A stretch of 64,000 bases of DNA, taken from Melieria omissa. Its lineage: Eukaryota; Arthropoda; Insecta; Diptera; Ulidiidae. Under the pieces are notes generated by a model that had not been told where the DNA came from, made no database searches, and saw only the letters and a list, made by a program, of their open reading frames with translations. The position numbers were made by a program, and so were the translations under genes. This document shows, one piece after another, positions 34,251-46,323 of this stretch (the stretch's first letter is position 1; each line of letters starts with the position of its first letter). The stretch lies in the NCBI GenBank assembly GCA_963971225.1, contig OZ020267.1, positions 3,472,001 through 3,536,000 of the forward strand, read 5' to 3'.

Positions 34251-35740
34251 ATTTTGTTAGTTTAGCTTCGATTTATCGCCTCCAAAGTAGAAAATATATA
34301 TACATTAAATAATGCTTAAAACATCTGCCCTTTTCCTTTGGTGGATGTGAAATTTTGTTTCAACCGAAAGTGTGTCGGCACTGCAATAGTTCGTTGCATT
34401 GCGTTTTGTTTCGTTTGGTTTTTCCTTTTTCAATTTCTCGTATTTGGTTTGGAAATTCTCTTCCGCATTGATGTGCGCAATGCGCATTGGCAGCGCCCAC
34501 TGTGGCAGCCAATGCTGACATTTCACATACACACTCGTGCGATTCCTCCTGCCTTACAATATCTCGAATAATTGACATTCGATCATTAATCAAAGTGCAC
34601 AATGCAGACATTTCATTTCGTATTTTATTTAGTTTTTTCTCTGTTTTACGCTCGCTGCTATTTTAAACGGCGTCGGCCGTTGTCGTTGTTTTTGCGTCTG
34701 AGTGCGCCTGCTGTGCCGCGGCACCGCGACCGACCGACGCACTGGCCGGGCCCGGCCCGGCCTTATGGCATAATGAAGGTGCACAGCGGTTCTGATGCTG
34801 CAGCAGCCATTGCAGCCGCCTATCCAAAACTCAACTCGCCCGCCACTCCGCGCGCGTTCGTCGCACGGAAAAAGTCACCTTCAACACCTCGGCCGCTTTC
34901 AGCATTTTCAGTAGCTCAGTAGCTCAAAACTTCAGCACGTATCCGTCGCTCGAGTGGCGCTTTAAGACCACTCAAGCAATCAGACATACGTCGCTCCGGC
35001 GTACTTCAGTCGGTGCATTGTGAGTGACATTCCAAATCCTCGCATATGATCTGCGCTTACGCACACCCTCACCCTCAGTGCCAGCCCCGCTCCACTGATG
35101 TCAATCATGTCGCTTTTCGCGTACGCTGCCCCCCATCGCTCTCGGTGAAAGTTCTTTTCCCTCATTCGAAATGTGCATGTGTGCATGTCGGTGTGTTGTT
35201 CTGTTTGTGAGTGAAATATGAAAACAGCCACTCGCATCCCTCTGTCCTCGAGTCGTCCATTTGCAATTCGTTCCCCATTTGCGTTGGCCGGAAAGAAGAG
35301 AAGGAAGGAGAGAAGGAGCACTGGTGGGAAAGCATGTCTCTGACAGTCGCATTTCGTGAACTTCATGCTTTGCACATACGCATCAATGTCATTTTTTGTA
35401 GCTACTTTCGTTTTTTACGCTCCTCTTTCAGTTTTTGTATTTTCCTTTTTTCTGGCGTTTTATTTTTGCTGATTATTCTGTTGACGTGCCACACAAAAGA
35501 ACATTTTTTTGACAAATGCATTAACGGTCTTTCTTCTTCGAAACAATATTAAAAAGAAGAAGAAGAAGACATTTGTGATACACACATATACATATATACA
35601 TACATATACATATGTATGTTGTTAGATCTCATATTAAATGCATGGAGTGTATAACTTTGATTTCACTGCAAATGACTTTAATTAAAGTATCAACTTTCGA
35701 GCTTAAAACAAAATTTCTATGAACGTTAGGTTGCACTTCC
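34251..35740. other. Single-copy higher-GC block; candidate regulatory DNA
   Basis: 34300-35560 has no transposon ends, contains GC-rich runs (GGCCGGGCCCGGCCCGGCC near 34743) and several overlapping chance frames (up to 131 codons). 35561-35640 holds (GAA)n and ACATAT-rich simple sequence. No gene is supported. Confidence 0.4.
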
Positions 35741-36200
35741 ACTCAGAGGCCAAAATGGCCCATTGTGAAGCCCTTCTTGGAAAGTTCTGGAGCTAATCAA
35801 TGTCTCTCAATCTGGGGCAAACCAGTTTGACCTCTTGATGAAGCAATGTATATCCGAAATTTAACTCTCGCCGCGCAAGCCAGGTCCGCTAGGAACCCTG
35901 ACCCCAGGGTGTGGAGACGGCGTTCCTGCAGAACCGGGCAGTGACATAGGTATTGTTGGATAGTTTCCACTACTTCTTTATCTCCACAGCTTCTGCAGAC
36001 ATCACTGGACGAGATGCACCATTTGACAAGCATGGACCGATGGATAAACGATGAAAAGGTACAAAAAAAACGGTCCTGTTTCAAACCAGTTTGACCTCTT
36101 GATGAAGCAATGTAGATCTGAAATTTCATCATCTGCTAAATTTCCTGTCGGACCTAGGAACCTGGGTCCATGGTGTTTAATTGATCTTCTTGGTGACACT
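35741..36200 (-). mobile_element. Non-LTR retrotransposon 3' end, with a partial tandem copy
   Basis: The - strand encodes MLVKWCISSSDVCRSCGDKE, then VVETIQQYLCHCPVLQERR (C-x2-C ... CHC motif) and LHTLGSGFLADL, ending GQTGLPQIERH-stop near 35799. A second copy of the tail lies upstream on the same strand at about 36078-36200: RFLGPTGNLADDEISDLHCF, then IKRSNWFETG. Two related copies therefore lie head to tail. Both lack the RT core. Confidence 0.8.
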
Positions 36201-36310
36201 AAATTGCAGAATTGCAGCTTCCGCGTTTTTTTTTTGATAATTTTCAAACCAATAAAGTTAGAGTAATGAAATTTTATCACATGATCAAGGAAATTTTCGG
36301 GTTCAACATA

Positions 36311-36414
36311 CACCAATACCTCGCTTTGCGTCGTTTCGTTTTGCGTTGTTTCGAAGTTGCGTCGTGTTCGTGTTTTTTTGGAACGTAACCACGACGCAAA
36401 GTGAGGTATGGGTG
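36311..36414. mobile_element. Short hairpin MITE, 104 bp, TA-flanked
   Basis: The inverted ends CACCAATACCTCGCTTTGCG(TCGT) and the matching right end differ at two of 24 positions. TA occurs at 36309-36310 and 36415-36416. Most of the element can fold back on itself. Confidence 0.82.
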
Positions 36415-36416
36415 TA

Positions 36417-37269
36417 CTTACTTTTCAAGAAAATTCTATGTAAATTTTCAAGCATATAAAGGATTAAAAATTTCAAATAACCTTTTTCATGTTCTTTTTT
36501 TAACAAATAGATAAAAATCAATTTTATTTCAATTCGTGAGCCTTTCCTCTTTCATTTGATATACATATCGCCATTTTCTAACTAGGTTAAGGGTTTCAGC
36601 GTAAAAAAAAAGAAAGTAAGTGGAAAGTATGGATTGATCAAATTTATTTAAACCTTTTGTACATTATTAAGCATACTTTTAGCAATATTCTGTAATTTTT
36701 TCATGCAGAAATATTACAAAACAAGCCGGTGACAGAGCTTGCCCCAGAACGTCTTTGAAAAAATACAATTTGCGGTGTTCACTGTATCTTGGTTGGAAAT
36801 TATATGAAATCAAAAACCATTAAAATTTAGTCAAAGTATTATCAAATCCTCCCCACAGCGTTCTCCGATTATTTTTTTGTTTTCATTTAAACATTTTTGG
36901 TGGCCATCTAAAGTGTAAACTCCTTTTTACCACGAAAAATTCCGCCATTTTGTCCCGCCCCTTAATGTAAAAAAAAATTTTTAATGAACGTTGGGGGGAG
37001 GTATTTTTTATGTAGGAAATGTGTACCAAGTTTCAAATGAATCGGTTTAGTAGTTTTTAAATGACAGTGAACACGGACTTTGAAAAAGTAGTTTTGAGAA
37101 AAACGCGATAGAAGAGAATAAGTTGTATACCTGCACTAAACTTCAAGAGTTTCGCTCGGATCGACTTAAAATTTTGAGAATATATTCTTGAAATGTTTAA
37201 CAATAAGATAAGACAAAAAAACTCGATTTTTCGAAAGTATAAACCCTTACCCCCTTAAGTATTTTTTAT
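36417..37269. other. AT-rich stretch with possible repeat remnants
   Basis: No gene. 37080-37260 on the - strand weakly resembles 19530-19775 (see there). The rest is unassigned. Confidence 0.4.
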
Positions 37270-37425
37270 ATTTTTTTCATTTGTATCCCCTTCAAAATTT
37301 TGAAGTCCTTGCAAAAGGCAGGTACGCAGTATTACTACGTTTGGTCTCTAGTTTCACGCCCATATGGATTTTTTCTGGTGTGAAAATTTGTTATTTATTT
37401 TTGTCGCACGGTGCTATCATTTCCT
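37270..37425 (+). repeat. Dispersed repeat family E, copy 1
   Basis: It shares with 49485-49640 TTCAAAATTTTGAAGTC, TACGCAGTATTACTACGTTT, GGTCTCTAGTTTCACGCCCA, ATTTTTTC and TTTTTGTCGCACGGTG in the same order. The frame at 37281-37622 crosses it and is not a gene. Confidence 0.75.
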
Positions 37426-37666
37426 CAAATGCTGCAGACATCACTGAACCAGAGTCGCCATTTTGTGAGCTGCCCTGTAGAGTTAGACTCAAAGACAAGG
37501 CGAACCTGGAATATGACGACCATAAGAAAACTACTGCCGAGAGTATGCAATTTCCTTGTTCAATGTTCTTTAGTTGTCCAGGACTCTGTACATCCTTTTT
37601 CGTCCTCTCGTCTGCTGTTTAATTGCTGTCACACGAGCCCAGCACTTAATAACTCTGTCCTGTGGT

Positions 37667-37836
37667 CAGTGGCGGGCTGTTTTTGGGGTTGAAATCCCCT
37701 AGAAAAGTTAGGGTAGATTTTAAACTACATATAAATTAAAAATAATTTTTGATTTTTGAATGGTTTTTTTAAATATTAAAGAATTACTTTTTGAACAGCC
37801 CACTAAAATTTTTCTGAATACTCCCCTGTCTGTGGT
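37667..37836 (+). repeat. Dispersed repeat family C, copy 2
   Basis: It starts CAGTGGCGGGCTGTTTTTGG and parallels 18992-19190 up to TTTTTCTGAATACTCCCCTG. Confidence 0.65.
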
Positions 37837-39500
37837 AATATTAGTCACAACTTTTCTAAGTCCAGATATCAATGTAAATATTTTTAATTATTAATTTTTT
37901 ATTTTACATTATATACCTATACAATACACCTATACATACACTTTATTTAGCTAATCGCATATATAGCAACTAATTAAACTTAGTGTCCTGATGACTTGCA
38001 GTATTTTTTTGTTAGGCTCAGTTTGATGCCAACTAACTACGCCTTCACCCACTAGAAGCCGACACTCCCTTTTGATGTGTGTGTGTGTTTGAATACCGAA
38101 TGCAGGCGACAGCCAGACCAAACACTGCACGCACTCGTTCCCATTAAAACGACAGCAATGAAAAGGACATATTGACAAAGTGTTGATGTTTCGAGTAATT
38201 AAAAGGATTCTAACTAATTTCAACAGAACTTGAGTTCTGACCAAAGTCCATTCATTATGGACGGCTAAGTAGCTGATGAGAACCCCAAAGTTGGCCCACA
38301 CAACGCATTTACAGTTCACTCGGCCAAACAGAGGGAGAGTCAACCCCACATCGACGGCAAATGCGAGTTGGGTGGCGTTGAACGGTGACAATAGACGCGC
38401 CGGCGGCGACGGACAATGGTGGAGGTTGTGCCGGTGGTGGTCGTGGTGGTGGCAATGTTGACTGACATGTGATTCTGACCTGATGGTCATCCGGAAATCA
38501 CGTTGAAATTCCAGGCATGTGTGGAACAACAACACCGACACCAACACCAACGCCAACGCCTTTCGTTGAATGCTGAGTGGCAAATGTTGGATTGTAAATG
38601 GAGTTTGTCAGCGTTTTGCTACAACCATTTTCTGCATTTTGCCCTCGCTTCAAAAACCTCAAATGCCCAAAAGGAAATAAAGGCAATGCACACACACACA
38701 CACACTAAGTGAGGGTGGAAGGCAGGCAGTCGGATTTAAAGTGTCGAATGCTTGGCTTAAAAATTAGAAAAATGAAACTCTACCTATGCATTTTTCAAAC
38801 AAATGAAAAAAAACACAAAAAAAACAACGTTTAAGCACAAAAGTAGGAGGATATCTGAATCACTTAAAGGAGAAAGGAAAAACAAAGACCGCTTTGCACA
38901 ACAACAATAGCGGCAGCAACAGCGACAGCGTCAGCCAGCAAAACCTTCGTCAAATTTGACTGACAGGTTTTCAAGATGTTCACACTAGCCGGCAGCCGCA
39001 TTTCTTCCAAGTTCCGAGAGAAAAATGGTTCACATCATGTGCACACGTTATGTGCGCCTGCAGTTCTGTCCGCCGTCGCACTCGCCCTCGCGCACGCTGC
39101 CATCTTAAATGCTTAAATTCGAGCGTAAAGACGCGGGTCGGGCACAGTTCCAGTTCCCCAATTCTAACCAAACCAACGCAACGCACAATGTCTGCCAGCG
39201 CACAGCAAAATGGCTTCGTTGCCCCTTTGCCTGCACCGCGCGCCAATTTGATTCCAATCCATAGAACATGTTAAATTTTTAATTAATGAATTTCCTTTCA
39301 GCTGCTGGTGCATACAGGTTGCCAGTTGCCAGTTCTCGGCTGCATCGCTGGCGATCGCTAAAGACAGACATACGCTTCGCCTACGAGCAACGCCACACAA
39401 TTTCCCACACTTTTCTGCTGGGGGCAGAATTATTGATCGTAGACCATCGCTTCCGCATTAATGAGTACAAATTTACATATATTTTAAACGCTTACTAAAC
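37837..39500. other. Single-copy higher-GC block; candidate regulatory DNA
   Basis: 37950-39450 has no transposon ends. A 210-codon reverse frame (37951-38583) and overlapping frames lack a recognisable domain; the reverse frame runs through GTGT- and CCACCA-type simple sequence. Short (CA)n at 38689-38705. I do not call a gene. Confidence 0.4.
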
Positions 39501-40842
39501 GAAACAAGAATTTTGTTTACATAAATGAACTGTGAAACGCCTGAATTACTTTGATTGGCGTCTGAGGCATCGCGTTTCAAAATACTTTATTGTAATTATT
39601 AAATCGATATGAAATTGATCGGTGGCAGACTAAGCTAAAAATACTATATATCTACAATACAAAACTAAGATTTTTATTTTCGATATTGAATTTGCCTGTA
39701 TGGCAGTTTGCTCTATAAATCTACTACTGCGTCTCACTGAAAGATCGGTTGATCTGAGAGATATTTCTTCATCTTTTTCAGTTTCTTGTCAGATGCCATA
39801 AATCAAACAAATAATTAAAATTTATTGAAATTGCAGTTTCATAAATTATGTAAATTGCAAACGTAATTTGCCTATTTTTATCATAATGAAAATATTAGTT
39901 TTTCATGTGTAAAAATTATTGCAATTTTAATATTTTTCTGGTGCACACAATCACAAACGCAGTTGCGACCATTGTATGGCAAAATATGTAATTAATTTGA
40001 TTTCTTTATGTCACAGCTGTTTCATTTGAAATCGTCTCAATATTTTTTTTACAAGCAAAAGTTCTTAATTTAATCTGGTGGACTTTTTATGAAAACTGAA
40101 AATTTAGGGCATATAAAAAAAATGTGGGGATATGAACATGTATCCAATTTTTCGCGCATTAAACAAAACAAGACAAGGAAATCAGCTGAAATCAGAATTT
40201 GAATGCACGAAGTTTTACTTAATGATTGGTTGTGTGTGTTATCAGCTCATTTTCCGCTTCACCGCATGTTGTGGCAATCAGTCTTATTTCTATTGTTGTT
40301 GTAGCCTGTAAAGTAAATGCAATTCAAAACTTAATCGTTTCACTGTCATGGAACTTTTAGATCACTTTGCTTGTGAATGTTGTTAATATTTGGATTTTTA
40401 CTATATACTTTAAAATTGTTTACATCTTTTGTTCAATTCGAATTAATATGAATGGACAAATGTGGTCCGAGAAGCGTAAATTATGTGTTGAGGAATTTTG
40501 TTTGCAGTGGATAATCCAAATTGAAAGTTAGTTCAAGTACTTTTGACTCCTGTTTCAAGTTTATATGAAAACGGTGTGGAGGTCTAACGATTTGAATGTA
40601 GTCAGTTAAGTTGAGAAAAACAAAAGAAATTTGGGGTTTTACTATGTTGAAAGAAAGTGACAAATTTGATAATATTTCTTAATTTAACTTTATTTTATTT
40701 TATTTTGTTTTGTTTTATTTTTCACGATTTATTGAACTCCTTAAGGGTTAAATATTACATATCGGTTGTTTAGCAACAAGATACATAAAACTATTGCAGG
40801 TACATGGTATTTTCTTAAACATATTTACAATTTAACTTTATT
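39501..40842. other. AT-rich intergenic stretch
   Basis: AT-rich, no recognisable elements or gene. A short TTTTA-rich run at 40684-40720 foreshadows the array that follows. Confidence 0.4.
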
Positions 40843-41022
40843 TTATTATATTTTATTTTATTTTGTTTTATTTTATTTTATTTTATTTTATTTTATTTTA
40901 TTTTATTTTATTTTATTTTATTTTATTTTATTTTATTTTATTTTATTTTATTTTACTTTTTTTTTTATTTTATTTTATTTTATTTTATTTTATTTTATTT
41001 TATTTTATTTTATTTTATTTTA
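40843..41022. repeat. (TTTTA)n pentanucleotide array
   Basis: About 35 units of TTTTA with a few variants (GTTTT, CTTTTTTTTT). The Phe/Ile/Leu-rich frames across it are artefacts of the repeat. Confidence 0.97.
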
Positions 41023-41594
41023 GCAAAGAATTACATTTATTTTAATATTTATTCTATTTATTTATTTACAGGCAAACAATTTCAATAACATTTTATTCAT
41101 CTTTACTAAAAATAAATAATAAAGAAACTATTACGTATGATAGTAATTCAAGTGTTTGTAGGGTTCATTGAATGTTTATTACACATACTTACAGCAGCGC
41201 CACCTAGCGTCAAATAGCAAGTGACCACGAATTATGCACATGCGTCTCGACTAACACTGTGAGCAAATGACGTCAGAGATAATTGTAACTAAGATACAAC
41301 ATGAGGCGCGGACTTCAATGTTGCAGATACATGTTGACAAAAATAAAAACGATTGGATAAGGTTCACTGATTCTGATTCTTTTCTTAACCCTAATTCCCA
41401 GGATTTCAAAAGTAACGTAAACCCATATATGAGACTGTCAGGTTTATATAAGCTAAATTATTGAAAACATTTGTTTAAAAAGTACAAAAAAGTGTTTAAA
41501 ATGTTGAATTTATAAATGCAATATAATTCTAACATTCCATTCGAGTATTACATAAAATAAGGGAATCGAAAATCTTTTCGATTTATTATCATTT
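41023..41594. other. Spacer, nothing identified
   Basis: AT-rich with a moderately GC stretch at 41180-41290. No gene recognised. Confidence 0.4.
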
Positions 41595-41602
41595 GAAATC
41601 TT

Positions 41603-41976
41603 GCGGATACTACGGTTTCCGTGGCGCCGCCATTTGATGATGTTTTTAGATAGATTCACCGAAAATAAATCGAAAATGAGGATACAATTTTTCGATATCT
41701 CGCTTCGTTTTCGAGATGTCGAGGTTCAAAGTTTTTATATTGCCATATTGTGCACGTCTGACTGTTGCCCGGCCGAAGGTCGGCTACCTGGGAAAAATTT
41801 ATTGCCAAGAAAACTATGGCTTTCGGGAAAACTGTATGCACCTCCTGGATTGCGAAAAAAAAGCGCGAATTTTAAACTTTGAAAATTGTATTCTTCATTT
41901 TCGACTTATTTTTGGTCGATCTATCTAACATAAAGACACCCTCAAATGGCGGCGCCACGGAAACCGTAGTCGTGCC
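41603..41976. mobile_element. hAT-like element with long inverted ends, 374 bp
   Basis: A perfect 29-bp inverted repeat (ACTACGGTTTCCGTGGCGCC..., 41609-41637 against 41942-41970) lies just inside perfect 8-bp duplications GAAATCTT (41595-41602, 41977-41984). The six outermost bases at each end pair poorly. Duplication length suggests hAT. No transposase. The frames at 41601-41928 are not genes. Confidence 0.8.
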
Positions 41977-41984
41977 GAAATCTT

Positions 41985-42698
41985 TAGTTAGTTAAAATGG
42001 ATTTAACCTTGGAAGTATACACTTATCAAATATTTACAGCTATTTAAATAAAAGTATCTGTGCTACCATTTACCGTATCTGTTCTATACCTATACATCTT
42101 CCCAAAAGATAAAAATGCGTTGAAAAATCAAAGGACGGGTCTAAGTTTAAAAAGCTGAAAGTTTATATAAAAACAATAACACAAGTTGAATTTATTTTGT
42201 ATTACCTTATAAGAAAATAAAAGTCGCAATTGAGGATTAGTTTCAAGCGTTATTCTTTATTTTGACTTATATTAAATTATTTTACTCAATCCATAAGTTG
42301 AGAAGAACATTCGCCGATTTTTAATTCCATGACATGGACGAATTCCTGCTGCGTGAATAAGCGGAAGCCGCAGTTTTGAGCTCGCGCACATAATTGCTGA
42401 AATTCATAACAAACTTGAATTCCTCGATAAATGCGGCCCTTAGTGTTACCTGTAAAGATGTCTAATAACTCACAGAATCCGTACGAATCCTTTGCATGAC
42501 TGGTGATGTTTTGCTTTTGCAATCACATATTAAATCATGTAAATGATAAAAAATTTTCATATGCGAAAATTATATCCGATCAACTACTTGTCGTCCTAGT
42601 CTCAGTTGAACGGTGTAATATTTGTTTTTCAATATTTAGATATATTTTTATATATACCACTCTCTCATCTACTGCAGTCACAAATAGACAAGCACTCC
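41985..42698. other. Spacer, nothing identified
   Basis: AT-rich. A 78-codon reverse frame (42286-42522) is not recognisable as any family. Confidence 0.4.
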
Positions 42699-42702
42699 TT
42701 AA

Positions 42703-42766
42703 CCTTCTTCCTGCCCCTTTTTTAATTCCGCCTGGGTCAAATAGACTCCAACCGACAGGCAGAAGG
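42703..42766. mobile_element. 64-bp TTAA-flanked micro-MITE
   Basis: The ends CCTTCTTCCTGCC and GACAGGCAGAAGG are inverted with two mismatches. TTAA is at 42699-42702 and 42767-42770. Confidence 0.7.
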
Positions 42767-42770
42767 TTAA

Positions 42771-44401
42771 ATTCAAATACATTTTTTTAAGACAGGCCAG
42801 ACTGTATGCAACCGTTATAGTTTAACTCAGAGAGATGAACTTATCGCAGTCAGTTTGTTTGAAAGTTTAAGCAAAAAGTCATTCTAAACTTTAATACTAA
42901 ACATTTTTTTTTCAATGAAATTGTTCGAATGTCAACACACTGATAGCCGATAAAATAATGATGTATCACATAATAACTTTTAACTGGGACACAATCGTAT
43001 TTAAAATTAATTCTGTACTTTATGTGTTGTGAGATATTTGTACGGCACGAAAGTTGTTTTCTATAATAATAATTGATAAGCGGACACTTACACAAATTAA
43101 TAGTTTATTAATTTCATTACTTTTTATTGTCTTTCAGTACAGTAGCACCAAAGGAGTTGTTAACACTTTCTTAGCTAGTTTTGTTGCTTTACTCAGATCA
43201 GTTTATGGGGTCAGTTTATGATTCGAAAATGTGTGCTAAACCGAGAAAGTGATATGAGACATTCAAAAACGCACTTCTATATTTGTTTCTAAAAAAGGAG
43301 AAGAATTTTGCTATTTTTCAATGAAACCAACTTTTTCCTTAATTGCATACATCTTTTTCAGAATGTGTAGCACTAGAAAGAATACGCTGCTGATTTATGA
43401 GTCAGTAATTGCTAAGCTGCTTAGTGGATCCGGAAATGATGCCACTAACTGGTTTTTTAATGTGGATAGTGACTAGAAAGAAAGACCTCGCCTGCTAACA
43501 AGTGACGTTTCAAGTTCCACTTGGCATACCTACCTACTTGGGTTATTCAGCTTTTCCATACATTCGCAACAATAAAAGCCAAATGAAAAATGTACACAAT
43601 ATTTTCACATAGATTTCACACTTTACTACATATTAGCCGTATTCACGATCTGTGGTTTTTGGTCTTGTATCGTGTATTCTTGGTTTATGTGGTAAATTTT
43701 GTAACTTTACAAAAACAAATACATGTTACAACTAAAATGCAACCAATTCACTAAATTTACAATCGCAAAACTCTATCATTCTTCCACTCATGGCAAGTAT
43801 TTTAATTTCATTTCATTTTCGTCAGTTCTTACCAAATTGTTAGAGAGCAGAGCTGATTCTCAACATTTCCACAATGAAACTGAATATTTCCGGCATTGTT
43901 TACTTGTTTATTCAAATTGAAAGTGTCGCGGAGTTTTTATTGGTACAAAAATTTGCATCTCTAACAAAATGTAAACAAGATCAGCTGTTTTTGCAAATAC
44001 AAATTGCAAATATATATTGCAAATAAGTATTTACAACGAGGTCGTTCACGATCTGATGTATAGTTTGGTCAATTTTGCCAAATTTACTACAAAAACCATA
44101 TTATCGTAAGTATTCTAAATAACATAGAAGATGTAAAAATTTATTTATTTGTATGTTGCTTCCTATGTTTGGATACATTTTGTTTGAGTAAATGATATAA
44201 TTGTTTGTAAGTATAGAAGATAACCTTAAGTAACAGACACAGAATGAAGAGCGTAAACTTTCACTTTCTATAGCATTGGGTTTTTTAGTGTTAACAAAAA
44301 AACAAACATACATTCCTAAAAAAAAGCTAGTGAATATGTATAAGTTGACTATTTTGACACAACTTTGTTTTGGTATATACAATAATACATATATACTATA
44401 C
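42771..44401. other. AT-rich intergenic stretch
   Basis: No gene, RNA gene or paired transposon ends recognised. Confidence 0.4.
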
Positions 44402-44403
44402 TA

Positions 44404-45115
44404 CTGTGTCCAAAAAATAAGGTGACATTGTATTTATTTTGAAAGTAATCCCCTCCCGATGCAATGCACTTATGCCAACGGATTTTCCAATCTTCGAAAC
44501 ACTGATTGTAGTCACTTTCCGGGATGGCCTTCAGTTCCGTCTTCGCTGCTTCAATGTTTTCGGTACCAGTCGAGATTTGACGCGCTTGAGGCCCAAAACA
44601 TCCTTTAAAATGGTATTGACCGAGCCTTTCGATATGCCAACCTCATCAGCAAGGTCTCTAATCGTTAATCGACGTTTTTTCAACCCCAAATCTTTGATTT
44701 GTTGGACGTGAGCGTCGTCGGTTGAGGTTGATGGTCGCCCAGGACGCTCTTCGTCTTCGACACGTTCACGGCCGGCTTGGAACTCACTATACCAATTGTA
44801 AACATTTTTTTAGACATAGCCTCATCACCAAAGGCTTTCTGAACCATCCTCAACGTATCCGCAGCAGAAAATTGATTCCGCAAACAAAATGTAATGCAAA
44901 TTCTTTGCTCAACAAATTTCGACATCGCAAAAAACGAAAAACTCACTTTTAGCTGCTCACAAAACGATGCGTATCTCAAACACTAATGAATATTTTGACA
45001 TGTAAATTTGACATAGATGTCACTGACAGTACTACCAACTAAAAAAAAAATAATTCTCCAAATCCTTCGACGCGCGCAGTTTAAATTCAAATGTCACCTT
45101 ATTTTTTGGACACAG
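44404..45115 (-). mobile_element. Internally deleted mariner transposon
   Basis: Perfect 24-bp inverted ends start CTGTGTCCAAAAAATAAGGT, with TA at 44402-44403 and 45116-45117. The - strand begins a mariner-type transposase at about 44925 ([40 protein letters not shown]). With one frame change it continues through a second helix-turn-helix (RLTIRDLADEVGISKGSVNT-like, near 44620). It then jumps to a short C-terminal remnant near 44500. The DD34D catalytic core is deleted. Length is 712 bp, against about 1.3 kb for complete copies. Confidence 0.9.
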
Positions 45116-45126
45116 TAGTACATGAT

Positions 45127-45906
45127 AGTAGTCACCGCTGCCTTTGCGGCTATCGAAAGAGAATCTGCCAAAATGGGTCTGGTGGTAAATGAGGGCAAGA
45201 CGAAGTATATGCTGTCTACACGCAGGGACTCGCAGCGGCTAGGGTCTCACGTCGAGGCCGACAGGTATGCTTTTGAAGTTGTCAAGGAATTCGTCTACCT
45301 TGGCACCGCCATCAACAGCAGCAATGATGTCAGTCTGGAGATAAAGCGAAGGATAACTCTTGCCAACAGGTGCTACTACGGTCTCGGTAGGCAATTGAGA
45401 AGTAGAGACCTCTCTCGACCGACAAAACTTGCACTCTATAGGACGCTTATCTTGCCCGTGCTCCTCTATGGCGCTGAAGCATGGACAATGACACGAAACG
45501 ACATAGCGGCCCTTGGAGTGTTCGAGAGGAAGGTGCTTCGCAAAATCTTCGGCCCTGTTCGGGTTGGTGACGACTATCGCATACGAACCAATAACGAGCT
45601 GTATGAGCTGTATAAGGACATGGACGTAGCGCAGCGAATTAACATCCAGCGGCTACGCTGGCTCGGTCATGTCTGCCGCATGGACGACGAAGCTCCGGCG
45701 AAAAAGGCATTCGATGCGATGGTTGGAGGTCGACGGCGAAGAGGGAGGCCGTGTCTCCGGTGGAAGGACCAAGTGGAAGAGGCCCTGGTATCTCTTGGTG
45801 TGACCAACTGGAGAAGGCGCGCGCGAAGCAGAGGCGCCTGGAGAGAAGTTTTGCGGCAGGCCGTAACCCGATAACGGGTTGTTATGGCCAGTTAAGTAAG
45901 TAAGTA
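45127..45906 (+). mobile_element. 5'-truncated RTE-type retrotransposon with open frame
   Basis: An unbroken frame to the stop at 45872-45874 encodes the part of an RTE-like ORF2 after the YADD box. It includes AFAAIERESAKMGLVVNEGK and TKYML, then FVYLGTAINSSNDVSLEIKR, LALYRTLILPVLLYGAEAWT, QRINIQRLRWLGHVCRMDDE and RRGRPCLRWKDQ. The conserved order is typical of insect RTE elements. The ATG at 45122 lies in the duplicated target, not in the element. The 3' end is a short (TAAG)n tail, as RTEs usually have. A 10-bp duplication AGTACATGAT flanks it (45117-45126, 45907-45916), starting at the edge of the mariner. No stops or shifts, so probably young. Confidence 0.9.
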
Positions 45907-45916
45907 AGTACATGAT

Positions 45917-46323
45917 CATTAATATAAAATTAATTGATAATTCTTTTGAAAAAGGAACATTATTTTAGACAATAATTTTTAAAATATGCCATTACTTTGT
46001 ATGTATTTGAACTTTCATGGGTTTTTAAAATAGGAATTTAGCTTTAACGCACAAATTTTTATGAACTCATAGTTTTCACATAAGCATTTACATTTAATAT
46101 GTATGTACATACATTTATCATGTATACAAATGAGATACAACAACATTAACACCAGCACAATTCAGTAATTAATACAATTGAAAATTTATTGATTGACTTT
46201 CTCAAATCTTTACGAAACAAACACATCTACAATATATAAAAATTTAATTTTTCTCTGACATTTGCTATTCCTAACAATTCACTATTTCGCACATAATATC
46301 ACTGAATGTCCGTTGTCTATTGA
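45917..46323. other. AT-rich spacer left of mir-10
   Basis: Because mir-10 is on the - strand, this is its downstream side. No element or gene recognised. Confidence 0.4.

Noticed and set aside
40766..41045. Phe/Ile/Leu/Tyr-rich frames
   Set aside because: Translation of the TTTTA array.
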